This document shows, one piece after another, positions 1 to 7,787 of a DNA stretch of 57,970 nt. The position numbers and the translations under genes were made by a program. Position 1 is the first letter of the stretch. The number at the start of each line of letters is the position of its first letter. Location of the stretch: contig PLRW01000241.1 of assembly GCA_003164955.1 (NCBI GenBank), positions 41,500 through 99,469 of the forward strand, read 5' to 3'. This DNA comes from Actinomycetota bacterium (GTDB lineage: Bacteria > Actinomycetota > Actinomycetes > Streptosporangiales > Streptosporangiaceae). Below the pieces are notes generated by a model. The model was not told where the DNA came from, made no database searches, and saw only the letters and a program-made list of their open reading frames with translations.

Positions 1-190
1 GTCGCTCCGCCCGCCAGGGCACATCGCTGGCCAGCCGCCCGAACAAGTCAGCGGCCCCGGTCAGCCAGCCCGGCCGCACGTCGACCCACGCACCGCGGCT
101 CAGCGGCGTACGCGACAGCATTTTCCCGAGCGGACCTACCTGGGGCTCCTCCGCCAGGTCGAGCAGCGACCCCTGCCACGAAGCAGTCAT
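1..190 (-). CDS. AlkB-like 2-oxoglutarate/Fe(II) dioxygenase, N-terminal part
   Basis: Only the first 63 codons lie in the window; the rest runs off the left edge. The N-terminus (MTASWQGSLLDL, then SRGAWVDVRPGWL and LFGRL, ending VPWRAER) is the opening of the actinobacterial AlkB-like family that removes alkyl adducts from nucleic acid bases; the catalytic HxD and distal His lie outside the window. The ATG has no Shine-Dalgarno, but TATGAT on the same strand at 197-202 ends 6 bp before it, so the message is probably leaderless. Family call from recognition of the N-terminus only. Confidence 0.7.
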   Translation of the reverse strand, partial: MTASWQGSLLDLAEEPQVGPLGKMLSRTPLSRGAWVDVRPGWLTGAADLFGRLASDVPWRAER

Positions 191-196
191 GGTCTC

Positions 197-202
197 ATCA
201 TA
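197..202 (-). promoter_or_regulatory. -10 element of a leaderless promoter for the AlkB-like gene
   Basis: On the minus strand TATGAT lies exactly 6 bp upstream of the ATG at 190, so transcription would start at or next to the A of the start codon. The surrounding 195-235 is unusually AT-rich for this genome. The rest of the gap up to 426 holds nothing else that I recognise. Confidence 0.45.
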
Positions 203-426
203 AGAGAATTTTTTTCAAATCTATGTTCGATCACATGACAAAGGTGCCCGGTGTCGCCGGTCATGGCGGACGGGTCCACGATCCGGTCGAACTCCTCGCC
301 GGGAGCTCGGCCGGCCTGCTTTTCCAGCCCCGGCTCCTTCCGGGGGCTCGGCCGCCCCGCGTCTCCCAGCCCCGGCCCCCTTCCGCGACGGGCTCAGGCG
401 GGATGCCATGTGACTTGATCGCGATC

Positions 427-1272
427 TCACTGGGCCGGTGATCCCGGTGATCCCGGTGATCCCGGTGATCCCGGAGGTCCCGGAGGTCCCGGAGGTCCCG
501 CGGCCGGCTGCCGGGCGGCCGTCGCGGAGACGCCGCCTCCGGCGAGGTGACGGGCGAAGAAGCGCTCCGAGCTGTCCCGCTCGAACGCGGGCACCTCCAT
601 GTGGTGGCCGAGGTTGGCGTGCAGCGTCTTCTCGCGAGAGGCGAAGGCGTCGAACAGCGCCAGGCCCGATTCGCGCGGGACCAGTTCGTCGCCCCACTGC
701 AGCAGGAACTCGACCGGGATGGTGACCCGGGCCGCCGCCTCCAGCAGGGTCTCGTGGCCTGCCAGGCCGAAGACGGCGGCGGTGATCCGCGGTTCGGCCG
801 CCGCGAACGGAACGCCGATCCTGGTGCCCATCGAGACGCCCCAGAATCCCACCGGGGCGCCCGCACCGATCCAGTCAAGTTCCTGCAGGGCGTCCAAGGT
901 GACCTGCCACTCAGGGACGGCCCGCACCGCGCGTGCCGCGTTGTCGTCGGTGATCAGCGGGCCGACAGGCTGGCCTGCCGCCATCCGCTCCCTGATGGCC
1001 GCCGCGAATCGCTCATCCTGCCCGGTTTTTGGGCGGTCGCCGTGCCCGGGCGCATCAATGGCCGCCGCCGCAAAGCCGCAGGCCGTCACATAGCGGCGAG
1101 CGCGGGCCACCACACCAGGCGCCTTCTTGTGCTGGCCGCCGCCATGGCCCAGCAGCACCAGCGGGCGGCTGCCGACGGCACCGGCCGGTGACCACAGCAC
1201 GCCGGGGATGTCCTCGACGGTGAAGAGATGTTCCGAGACGCCATCCGAGGTCGTCTCCAAGCTCAAGCGCAT
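427..1272 (-). CDS. Alpha/beta hydrolase with collagen-like C-terminal tail
   Basis: A 281-residue alpha/beta-fold hydrolase of the dienelactone-hydrolase/acyl-peptidase type. It shows the oxyanion region LLGHGGGQHKK (about 41-51), the nucleophile elbow GVSMGTR (about 145-151, Ser in G-x-S-x-G), an Asp in a QWGDELVPRE loop and a late His in NLGHHMEVP. Substrate unknown. The ATG has a GGAAGG-type ribosome site 9 bp upstream. The last 21 residues are GPP and GSP triplets, encoded by 9-bp tandem repeats; this lies beyond the conserved fold and looks like recent repeat expansion. Monocistronic as far as can be seen. Confidence 0.75.
   Translation of the reverse strand: MRLSLETTSDGVSEHLFTVEDIPGVLWSPAGAVGSRPLVLLGHGGGQHKKAPGVVARARRYVTACGFAAAAIDAPGHGDRPKTGQDERFAAAIRERMAAGQPVGPLITDDNAARAVRAVPEWQVTLDALQELDWIGAGAPVGFWGVSMGTRIGVPFAAAEPRITAAVFGLAGHETLLEAAARVTIPVEFLLQWGDELVPRESGLALFDAFASREKTLHANLGHHMEVPAFERDSSERFFARHLAGGGVSATAARQPAAGPPGPPGPPGSPGSPGSPGSPAQ
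437..499. repeat. 9-bp in-frame tandem repeats at the 3' end of the hydrolase
   Basis: About four copies of GGTGATCCC are followed by three of GGAGGTCCC. Read on the minus strand they encode Gly-Ser-Pro and Gly-Pro-Pro triplets, the collagen pattern. The period is a multiple of three, so length changes keep the frame. Confidence 0.85.
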
Positions 1273-1763
1273 AGATCCAAGCCTTCCGGGATGCCTGTGG
1301 GCGCCCCGGCGGCCACCTATGTCAGACGAACCGCGCAGCCGTAACGGAGGGGAGCACCCAGCCTGATTCAGCGGTAATGGGTCTCACCTCCTCGAGTCGG
1401 TCAGAGGCACAGTAGCAACACTTACCAACCCAACTGAGAACTGGCACCAGGCGCCCGGCCGGCTCCCTTCCGCCCTGGGTGCCATCGCCCCTATCCCAGC
1501 CCCGGTCCATACAGCTACCAGTTCATCCTGCGGGTCAGTAACGGCAGCGTGTAACGGAACTTCCCGACCAGGGCGGCGCTGCAGGAGGCGGTGACTCAGC
1601 GGTGGCTGCTGCGTGCGCGACCCGGCCTCACTGAGCTTGCCACCGACGCCACGGCCGGAGGTGGCAGCGCGCGCGGCGCTCGGCGCGACAAACGGCTTCC
1701 GCGACCCGCCCAGGGCGCCGCATGGCCGGACGGGTCCCCGGAGTCGGGGACGCGTTTACTGCG

Positions 1764-1805
1764 GTGCTCCCTGGTGCTGACTGGACTCCGGGCACCAGGG
1801 AGCAC
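1764..1805 (-). terminator. Stem-loop after the DUF1707 gene
   Basis: Perfect 14-bp inverted repeat GTGCTCCCTGGTGC / GCACCAGGGAGCAC with a 14-nt loop, 17 bp beyond the DUF1707 stop codon. No U-tract follows, as is common for actinobacterial terminators. The remaining gap 1273-1763 shows no gene; open frames there lack family features. Confidence 0.7.
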
Positions 1806-1821
1806 ACCGCCGGGGAAGTGA

Positions 1822-2352
1822 TTACCAGCCCCGCCAGCCTGGACCGCGCCGTCCGGGACCGCGGCGGTCCTGGTTCAGCCAGTCTGGCCCGCGCCAGTCG
1901 GCGCCCGCCCAGCTGCCCATCCGGTCGCGGAAGACCCGGCGGACCCGGTGCCGGAACACCGCCGCGCCCACCAGGCCCATCAGCGCCACCACGAGCCAGA
2001 ACAGCAGGAAGACCTTCAGCAGCGCGAAGAAGATCCAGCCGCCGGGCAGCAGGATGGCCGCGAGCAGGATCAGCAGCAGGATCGGCAGGAACCGCGGGCC
2101 GCGCCGCCGGTAAACCCGCGGCGGAGCCGGGAACGGCGGCATGTTCGGCGCCCCCGCCTGCGTGGGGGAGGGGCTGGGCAGGTCGGCCATGATCCGGCGG
2201 AGCTCACCTGCGGTCTTGGCGCTCAGCGCGGCCGTGACCCGCTCGTCCAGCTCTTCGGAGGTGAGGCGGCCCTCGGCGTAGTAGTCGCGCAGCTGCGCGG
2301 CGACGCGATCCCGGTCGCTGTCGGATATGCGCATCCGGTCATTGATGTTCAT
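1822..2352 (-). CDS. DUF1707 domain membrane protein
   Basis: 176 residues. Residues 5-58 (MRISDSDRDRVAAQLRDYYAEGRLTSEELDERV) are the DUF1707 domain, widespread in actinobacteria and of unknown function. After a Pro-rich linker comes a hydrophobic hairpin (about 88-130, ILLLILLAAILL and LLVFWLVVALMGLV-like), then an Arg/Trp/Gly-rich tail. Probably a small membrane-anchored protein with a cytoplasmic DUF1707 head. It lies 48 bp downstream of the PadR gene on the same strand, so co-transcription is likely. ATG chosen because the domain starts at once. Confidence 0.85.
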   Translation of the reverse strand: MNINDRMRISDSDRDRVAAQLRDYYAEGRLTSEELDERVTAALSAKTAGELRRIMADLPSPSPTQAGAPNMPPFPAPPRVYRRRGPRFLPILLLILLAAILLPGGWIFFALLKVFLLFWLVVALMGLVGAAVFRHRVRRVFRDRMGSWAGADWRGPDWLNQDRRGPGRRGPGWRGW

Positions 2353-2400
2353 TGCGGACCCCGTTTTCCCGATGTTCTTGTTGTGCCATCTCCCCGGCGG

Positions 2401-3465
2401 CTACTCGTCTGCGCTGCCGGGCTCGTCGCTGGTGTCTTCGTCGGCCAGGAACTCATACAGCGTGCGCCTGGTCTGCTTGAGCAGCCGCTCGGCCCGGCGG
2501 ATCTGGTCGGGGGTGCCCGCGTGGGCCGTCTGGGCGATGGCCGCGCCGAGCCTGGCCGCCTCGCCGAACAGCCGGGGCAGGTCTCCCAGGCCGCCTTCGG
2601 TGTCCGAACCGGCCATAGCTTCCCACGCGCCCCGCGCCATCTCGGGGTTGCTCTCGACGTACTCGCGCCCGGCGTCCGTGAGACTGAACGTCCGGCGGCC
2701 GCCGGACTCGTCCCCGATGATCAGGCCTTCGTCGGCGAGTAGCTGAAGCGCCGGGTAGACAGCGCCCGGGCTCGGCCGCCAGGCGCCCCGGCTGCGCTCC
2801 TCGATGTCGGACATGATCTGGTAGCCGGTGCGCGGGCCCTCGGTGAGCAGCGCCAGGATCGTGGCGCGCACGTCACCGCGCGACGCCTTCGGCCGCCGTG
2901 GGCCCCTCGGTCCTCCCGGGCCGCCGGGCCCTCCCGGGCGGCGCTGGCCACCCGGACCCTGCCACCAGCCGCCACGTGGGCCGCCGAAGAACCCGGCCCA
3001 GTCTTTCCCGCTGAAACCGCGCCCCCACCGTCCGCCCCAGGGGCCGCCCCACGGACCGGCGTCCTCTCCGGGCCCCGGGCCGGTCTCGTCATCGCCGGGA
3101 CCGCCGAAGCCGTGATGCCCGGGCCCCATGTGTGCGTGATGCCCCGGCCCGGGGAACTCGTGCCCGGGGAACTCGTGCCCGGGGGACTCGTGATGGCTGG
3201 TGCGCGCGTGGAAGCCAGGCCCGGTGGGCTCGGCGTGTTCGGCGTGCCCGTGCTGCCCCCGGCCGCTCTCCTCGCCGTCGTCAGGGTGCGGGCCGCCGGG
3301 CGTCCCGGGCCCGGGAGCGTGCGGGAAGCCGGGCGCGCCCCTGGACGGCCGGCTGGTGGTTGTGCCCCCGGCCGCGTACACGTTCTGGATCAGTTCCCGG
3401 GCGCGGCCGATGGCCTCGGACAGGCCCGCGTCGAAATCTTCCGCCCCATACCCGAAACCACGCAT
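2401..3465 (-). CDS. PadR-family regulator with His/Gly/Pro-rich N-terminal half
   Basis: 354 residues from the ATG at 3465, which has a GGAGG site 5 bp upstream; an earlier in-frame ATG at 3513 lies downstream of the predicted promoter -10 and is not preferred. Residues about 200-275 form the PadR winged helix (RGDVRATILALLTEGPRTGY..., then GAVYPALQLLADEGLI), followed by a helical dimerisation tail. The N-terminal 190 residues are low complexity, with repeated GHEFPG and GHH segments and a GGP-rich stretch. Gly-rich N-termini occur in actinobacterial PadR proteins; the number of histidines here is unusual and could bind metal (inference). The upstream palindromes suggest autoregulation. Confidence 0.85.
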   Translation of the reverse strand: MRGFGYGAEDFDAGLSEAIGRARELIQNVYAAGGTTTSRPSRGAPGFPHAPGPGTPGGPHPDDGEESGRGQHGHAEHAEPTGPGFHARTSHHESPGHEFPGHEFPGPGHHAHMGPGHHGFGGPGDDETGPGPGEDAGPWGGPWGGRWGRGFSGKDWAGFFGGPRGGWWQGPGGQRRPGGPGGPGGPRGPRRPKASRGDVRATILALLTEGPRTGYQIMSDIEERSRGAWRPSPGAVYPALQLLADEGLIIGDESGGRRTFSLTDAGREYVESNPEMARGAWEAMAGSDTEGGLGDLPRLFGEAARLGAAIAQTAHAGTPDQIRRAERLLKQTRRTLYEFLADEDTSDEPGSADE

Positions 3466-3511
3466 GGTGCCTCCACCCGTCAACTTAGAGATACGGTCTC
3501 GATATATCTGC

Positions 3512-3552
3512 ACTGTACGTCAACCGGCCCTCATTGACAAGATATAACTTGT
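3512..3552 (-). promoter_or_regulatory. Promoter and likely operator of the PadR gene
   Basis: On the minus strand TTGTCA (3535-3540) and TACAGT (3512-3517) are separated by 17 bp, a good sigma-70-type promoter. An inverted repeat ACAAG-N6-CTTGT with AT-rich core (3537-3552) overlaps the -35 hexamer, and the 8-bp palindrome GATATATC (3501-3508) lies just downstream of the -10. AT-rich palindromes of this kind are typical PadR targets; the assignment is inferred from position. Confidence 0.5.
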
Positions 3553-3584
3553 TTCGCGTCATGATGCCCGGAGCCCGGCGGTAC

Positions 3585-3692
3585 TACCCCGCCCGGCCGG
3601 GATCCTGCGCCCCGCGCCCGTCCGGGTCCCAGCTCTTTAACCGTGATGGCGCCTTTACGTGTACTGGGATACACGTGATGGCGCCTTTACGT
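3585..3692. repeat. Dispersed intergenic repeat, copy A
   Basis: Shares with 18565-18634 a block that begins TACCCCGCCCGGC and continues through CGCCCGTCCGGGTCC, a less conserved stretch, then TGGC(G/A)CCTTTACGT. Within copy A the 19-mer starting CGTGATGGCGCC occurs twice (3642-3660 and 3674-3692), and between the two lies the inverted repeat ACGTGTA/TACACGT. It contains no gene. It may be a relic of a small mobile element. The rest of 3693-4084 holds the 15-bp repeats and no gene. Confidence 0.6.
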
Positions 3693-3776
3693 ACAAAAGG
3701 TCTCCGGCTAGCCCGGCGCTGCGCCTGGCGGATGGCGGCGCAAGAGGGATGGGGTCATCCCCGTCGCGGGGCCTTC

Positions 3777-3858
3777 TCGTGCGGGCGGCTTCCTGGTGCG
3801 GGCGGTCCTGGTGCGGGCGGTCCTCGGGCGGGCGGTCCCTGGTGCGAGCGGTCCGAGC
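3777..3858. repeat. 15-bp tandem repeats, non-coding
   Basis: About five degenerate copies of CTGGTGCGGGCGGTC lie between the PadR and GH16 genes. An open frame runs through them (Pro-Gly-Ala-Gly-Gly repeats) but has no ribosome site and no family features, so I treat the region as non-coding. Confidence 0.7.
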
Positions 3859-4084
3859 GCGAGCCGGCCCGGTGAGCCGGTCGCAGGGGGAGCCGGCAGG
3901 GGCGAACCGGCGTGGACTGCAACCGGTTACATGCTGACGCGGAGCCGCGAGCGAACTCGCATGGAGCTGTGACCAGGTACGTAGCGATTCGTGGAGAAAG
4001 TTCCGCCTACGACCCTTGTCTGTTTCTTACGGAGATGTTACGAATATGGTTCATTCAGGGTCTAAAAAAACGGCAAATGATGTA

Positions 4085-4140
4085 TTGACGTCGGACATAT
4101 GGGGAGTTACGTTCATTAACGCCCAATAGGAAAGTTTCCT
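4085..4140 (+). promoter_or_regulatory. Promoter and operator upstream of the GH16 glucanase
   Basis: TTGACG (4085-4090) and TACGTT (4108-4113) are spaced 17 bp. The perfect palindrome AGGAAA-G-TTTCCT (4128-4140) lies about 15 bp downstream of the -10, where a bound repressor would block the start of transcription, and 28 bp before the ATG. From memory, similar GGAAAGTTTCC palindromes occur before secreted glycosidase genes in actinomycetes, but I cannot name the regulator. The surrounding 3960-4145 is AT-rich compared with the rest of the window. Confidence 0.55.
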
Positions 4141-4167
4141 TATAAATACCAACGAAGGCGGGCGCTC

Positions 4168-5802
4168 ATGTTCGGCTGGAAACCACGAGCTCGGGGGGAA
4201 CTACCAGGATCTAGGAACTTCTCAGGAACCGATCGCGCAGGGCTGGACCCGCTAACCAGCCACTTCGCGCCCGGTACAACGCACCGTCGCGGCTCGCGCG
4301 CTACCCGGCGCACCGCGATCGCGCTGGCGGCCGCCGCGCTCCCGGTGCTCGCACTGACCGCTCCCGCCGCTCTGGCCCAGACCACGGCCACGGCGAACAC
4401 CTCCGCCACCGCGGACACCTCCGCTGTGGGGCACACCTCCGCCACCGCGAACACCTCCGCCGTGGGGCACACCTCCGCCACGGCACGCACCGCGCAGCCC
4501 GCAGCCGTGACCCGGCCTGTGGTCGGCAGCGCGCGCACCATCCCGGCGACCGCGCTGCTCAAGGCGGCACCCGACGCCGTGCCCGCGCCGCCGTCCGGCT
4601 GGACGACCGAGTTCAGTGACGACTTCAACGGCAGCGCAGGCTCCGGGGCCGACTCCCAGTGGGAGTACGACACCGGGCCCGGCTCGAACTTCGGGACCGG
4701 CGAGATCGAGACGATGACCAACTCGACCAGCAACGTCTACCTCGACGGCAACGGCGATCTGGACATCACGGCGCTCGGCTCCGGCAGTAACTGGACCTCC
4801 GGCCGCATCCAGACGACGTCCGCCAACGTGGGGGCGCCGGCCGGCGGCGAGCTGGAAGTGACCGCCTCGATCGAGCAGCCCAACCCGGGCAACGGCCTCG
4901 GTTACTGGCCTGCCTTCTGGATGCTGGGGCCGGGCCAGTGGCCGGAAAACGGCGAGATCGACATCATGGAGGACGTCAACGCCCTGTCCGAGGTCTCCGG
5001 GACCGTGCACTGCGGGACCGACCCGGGCGGCCCATGTAACGAGACCGACGGCATCGGCAGCGGCCTGACCGCCTGTAGCGGCTGCCAGACCGGCTACCAC
5101 ACGTACACGATGATCGAGAACCGCACGAACGCCTCGGACGAGACGATCACCTTCTACCTCGATGGCAACCAGTACTTCCAGGCCACCGAGGCCCAGATCG
5201 GCACGTCGACGTGGCAGGCGGCGTTCGACCACAACATGTCCATCATCTTCGACCTGGCCATGGGGGGCGGCTATCCGAATGGCGTGTGCGGATGCACCAG
5301 TCCCTCCAGCTCGACGAGCTCGGGCGGCACCATGAGCGTCCAGTACGTGGCCGCCTACACCACCGGCGGCAGCGGTAGCGGCGGCGGCGGCGGGGGCGGC
5401 GGGGGCGGCGGCGGCTCCGGCACCGGCCAGATCACCGGCTACGGCGGCCTGTGCGTGGATGTCCGCGGGGCCAACACCGCGAACTTCACCCCGGTCCAGG
5501 TGTACACGTGCAACGGAACCAGCGCGCAGCAGTGGACCGTCGTCGAGGCGGGCAGCACGCTGCACGCGCTCGGCAAGTGCATGGATATCAACGGCGGCGG
5601 TACCGCGGACGGGACCACGGTGGACCTGTACGACTGCAACGACACCGCCGCGCAGGTCTTCATCCCGCAATCCAACGGCTCGCTCTATAACCCTCAATCC
5701 GATAAGTGCCTGGACGATACGGGCTGGTCGACGACGCCCGGCACGCAGCTCGAGATCTGGGACTGCACCGGCGGCGCCAACCAGCAATGGTCGCTGCCCT
5801 GA
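4168..5802 (+). CDS. Secreted GH16 glucanase with C-terminal ricin-B lectin domain
   Basis: 544 residues. A Sec signal (residues about 50-70, TRRTAIALAAAALPVLALT then AALAQ) follows a long 48-residue N-region. Residues 70-105 are imperfect Thr/Ser/Ala repeats. The GH16 domain (about 135-395) carries the catalytic EIDIME motif with nucleophile Glu263 and acid/base Glu268, and WPAFWMLG before it; members hydrolyse beta-1,3 or mixed-linked glucans. A Gly linker of 12 consecutive glycines leads to a ricin-type beta-trefoil (about 420-544) with repeated QQW motifs and paired cysteines, expected to bind polysaccharide. Probably an extracellular polysaccharide-degrading enzyme, controlled from the operator at 4128-4140. 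Confidence 0.9.
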   Translation: MFGWKPRARGELPGSRNFSGTDRAGLDPLTSHFAPGTTHRRGSRATRRTAIALAAAALPVLALTAPAALAQTTATANTSATADTSAVGHTSATANTSAVGHTSATARTAQPAAVTRPVVGSARTIPATALLKAAPDAVPAPPSGWTTEFSDDFNGSAGSGADSQWEYDTGPGSNFGTGEIETMTNSTSNVYLDGNGDLDITALGSGSNWTSGRIQTTSANVGAPAGGELEVTASIEQPNPGNGLGYWPAFWMLGPGQWPENGEIDIMEDVNALSEVSGTVHCGTDPGGPCNETDGIGSGLTACSGCQTGYHTYTMIENRTNASDETITFYLDGNQYFQATEAQIGTSTWQAAFDHNMSIIFDLAMGGGYPNGVCGCTSPSSSTSSGGTMSVQYVAAYTTGGSGSGGGGGGGGGGGGSGTGQITGYGGLCVDVRGANTANFTPVQVYTCNGTSAQQWTVVEAGSTLHALGKCMDINGGGTADGTTVDLYDCNDTAAQVFIPQSNGSLYNPQSDKCLDDTGWSTTPGTQLEIWDCTGGANQQWSLP

Positions 5803-5870
5803 CCCGCGTGCTGCCCTGACCCAACGACGGCCCTGACTCCAGCGGGGCCCTGACCCAGCGGCTGCCGCAC
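5795..5870. repeat. Degenerate ~17-bp repeats that include the GH16 stop codon
   Basis: The last codons and stop (GCTGCCCTGACCC) recur at 16-18 bp intervals: GTGCTGCCCTGACCC, GACGGCCCTGACTCC and GGGGCCCTGACCC, with weaker copies beyond. Each strong copy carries the TGA. The array starts inside the gene and runs about 70 bp into the 3' flank. Confidence 0.8.
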
Positions 5871-5890
5871 CCAAGCGCGGCCCTAGCGAG

Positions 5891-5929
5891 GACGGCCAGT
5901 TCCCCGGCGACCCCGGGGAACTGGCCGTC
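5891..5929 (+). terminator. Stem-loop terminator after the GH16 gene
   Basis: Perfect 17-bp inverted repeat (arms 5891-5907 and 5913-5929, starting GACGGCCAGTTCC) with the 5-nt loop CGACC, about 90 bp beyond the GH16 stop and before the gnd promoter region. No U-tract. Confidence 0.75.
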
Positions 5930-6018
5930 GGCGCGTTCGGGACCACCCGGGACCGTCGCCGGGCCGCTACGGGTTAGGGTCGCCTTTAGTGAGCGGAGCC
6001 GCGACCCAGGAGCTATCC

Positions 6019-7470
6019 ATGACCGAAGGCAGTGCAGGCACCAAGGCAGACATCGGCGTCACCGGCCTGGCCGTGATGGGCCGGAATCTGGCGCGGAACC
6101 TGGCCCGGCACGGTTACGCCGTCGCGCTGCACAACCGCTCGCCGGAACGTACCCGCAGCCTGGTCAAGGAGCATGGCCACGAGGGCACGTTCATCGCCGG
6201 CGAGTCCATGCCGGACTTCGTGGCCAGCCTCGAGCGGCCGCGGGCCGTCATCATCATGGTCAAGGCCGGGCCGCCGACCGACGCCGTCATCGATGAGCTG
6301 GTGCCGCTGCTTGACGACGGCGACATCGTGGTCGACTGCGGCAACGCCCACTTCGTGGACACGCGGCGGCGAGAGGCGGCGCTGCGGGAGCAGGGCCTGC
6401 ACTTCGTGGGCTGCGGCGTCTCCGGCGGCGAAGAGGGGGCACTGAACGGGCCGAGCATCATGCCCGGCGGATCCAAGGAGTCGTACGCGAAGCTCGGCCC
6501 GATCTTCGAGTCGATCGCGGCCCAGGTGGACGGCACGCCGTGCTGCACCCACGTCGGCCCGGACGGCGCCGGGCACTTCGTCAAGATGGTGCACAACGGC
6601 ATCGAGTACGCGGACATGCAGTTGATCGCGGAAGCCTACGACCTGCTGCGGAGTGGCCTCGGCGAGACGCCGGGCGAGATCGGGAAGATCTTCCGCACCT
6701 GGAACGAGGGCGACCTGGACTCCTACCTCATCCAGATCACCGCCGACGTGCTCTCCCACACCGATGCGGCGACCGGGAAGCCGTTCGTGGACGTCGTGCT
6801 CGACCAGGCGGAGCAGAAGGGCACCGGCCGCTGGACGGTGCAGAGCGCGCTGGACCTCGGTGTCCCGATCACCGGGATCGCCGAGGCGACGTTCGCGCGG
6901 TCGCTGTCCGGCCACGCCGGGCAGCGCCAGGCGGCCCGTGAATCATTCGGAACGGACCTGACGCCGGTGCACTACGACGACCGGGACGCGTTCGTGGAGG
7001 ATGTCCGCCGGGCTCTCTACGCCTCCAAGGTCGTCGCGTACGCTCAGGGGTTCGACCAGATCGGCGCGGGCAGCGCGGAATACGACTGGAACATCAACCG
7101 CGGCGCGATGGCGACGATCTGGCGGGGCGGCTGCATCATCCGGGCCCGTTTCCTGGACCGCATTCGCACGGCCTACGACGAGGACCCCGCCCTGCCGAGC
7201 CTGATGGTGGCGCCGTACTTCGCCGCCGCCGTCCGGGACGGCGTGGCCAGCTGGCGCCGGGTCGTGGCCCAGGCGGCGGCGGTCGGGATTCCGACGCCCG
7301 CGTTCTCGTCCTCGCTCGCTTACTTCGACGGGCTTCGCAAGGAGCGCCTGCCCGCCGCGCTCATCCAGGGCCTGCGTGACTACTTCGGCGCGCACACCTA
7401 CCGGCGGGTGGACCGGGACGGCGTCTTCCACACCGACTGGTCGGGTGACCGCCAGGAGCACCCCGCCTGA
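6019..7470 (+). CDS. gnd: 6-phosphogluconate dehydrogenase, decarboxylating
   Basis: 483 residues, the usual length of the long-form enzyme. Oxidises and decarboxylates 6-phosphogluconate to ribulose 5-phosphate with NADP+, in the pentose phosphate pathway. The N-terminal Rossmann motif reads GVTGLAVMGRNLARNLARHG, followed by VDCGNAHF and the substrate signature VGCGVSGGEEGALNGPSIMPGG; the catalytic Lys is in GHFVKMVHNGIEYADMQ. The C-terminal part contains QKGTGRWTV and the late YFGAHTYRR motif. Start taken at ATG 6019, which has CAGGAG 7 bp upstream, rather than GTG 5989. Monocistronic, followed at once by strong hairpins. Confidence 0.95.
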   Translation: MTEGSAGTKADIGVTGLAVMGRNLARNLARHGYAVALHNRSPERTRSLVKEHGHEGTFIAGESMPDFVASLERPRAVIIMVKAGPPTDAVIDELVPLLDDGDIVVDCGNAHFVDTRRREAALREQGLHFVGCGVSGGEEGALNGPSIMPGGSKESYAKLGPIFESIAAQVDGTPCCTHVGPDGAGHFVKMVHNGIEYADMQLIAEAYDLLRSGLGETPGEIGKIFRTWNEGDLDSYLIQITADVLSHTDAATGKPFVDVVLDQAEQKGTGRWTVQSALDLGVPITGIAEATFARSLSGHAGQRQAARESFGTDLTPVHYDDRDAFVEDVRRALYASKVVAYAQGFDQIGAGSAEYDWNINRGAMATIWRGGCIIRARFLDRIRTAYDEDPALPSLMVAPYFAAAVRDGVASWRRVVAQAAAVGIPTPAFSSSLAYFDGLRKERLPAALIQGLRDYFGAHTYRRVDRDGVFHTDWSGDRQEHPA

Positions 7471-7472
7471 AC

Positions 7473-7558
7473 CGGGCCTGCGCGCTAAGCGCAGGCCCGA
7501 GCAGGGCCCGCGCCGTAAGCGCGGGGCGGCGCCCCCCTGCGCACGGGGCGCCTGCCCG
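7473..7558 (+). terminator. Three consecutive hairpins after gnd
   Basis: Starting 3 bp after the gnd stop: an 11-bp perfect stem CGGGCCTGCGC / GCGCAGGCCCG with loop GCTAA (7473-7499), a 7-bp stem CCCGCGC / GCGCGGG with loop CGTAA (about 7507-7525), then GGCGCCCC / GGGGCGCC (about 7527-7551). The first is the likely terminator. The first two share the xGTAA/GCTAA loop style and may be a diverged tandem copy. Nothing else is seen up to 7787. Confidence 0.75.
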
Positions 7559-7787
7559 GGCCAGCAGGGGCTGTTGCGAAGGGGACGGGAACGTGCCCCT
7601 ACGGCCGGCCGCAACTTTATGGCCTGACCTGGTCAATAGGCTCGTGCCCGCCTCGAAGTGCGCCACAATAGGCATGGCGCGGTCCGTAGGCCCGGGTCCG
7701 GCGCACGGGTGATGATCTGCCCGCGCCGGCCTGGGGACGGGTCCGCGACCGGGAGCCAGGAACTGGAGCGGGTGTGGTGGGTCGGCG

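Noticed and set aside
1322..1821. Short frames in the gap between the hydrolase and DUF1707 genes
   Set aside because: No ribosome sites or motifs; one of them would read through the strong hairpin at 1764-1805.
3534..3937. Open frames between the PadR and GH16 genes
   Set aside because: They read through a dispersed repeat and 15-bp tandem repeats and have no ribosome site or family features.
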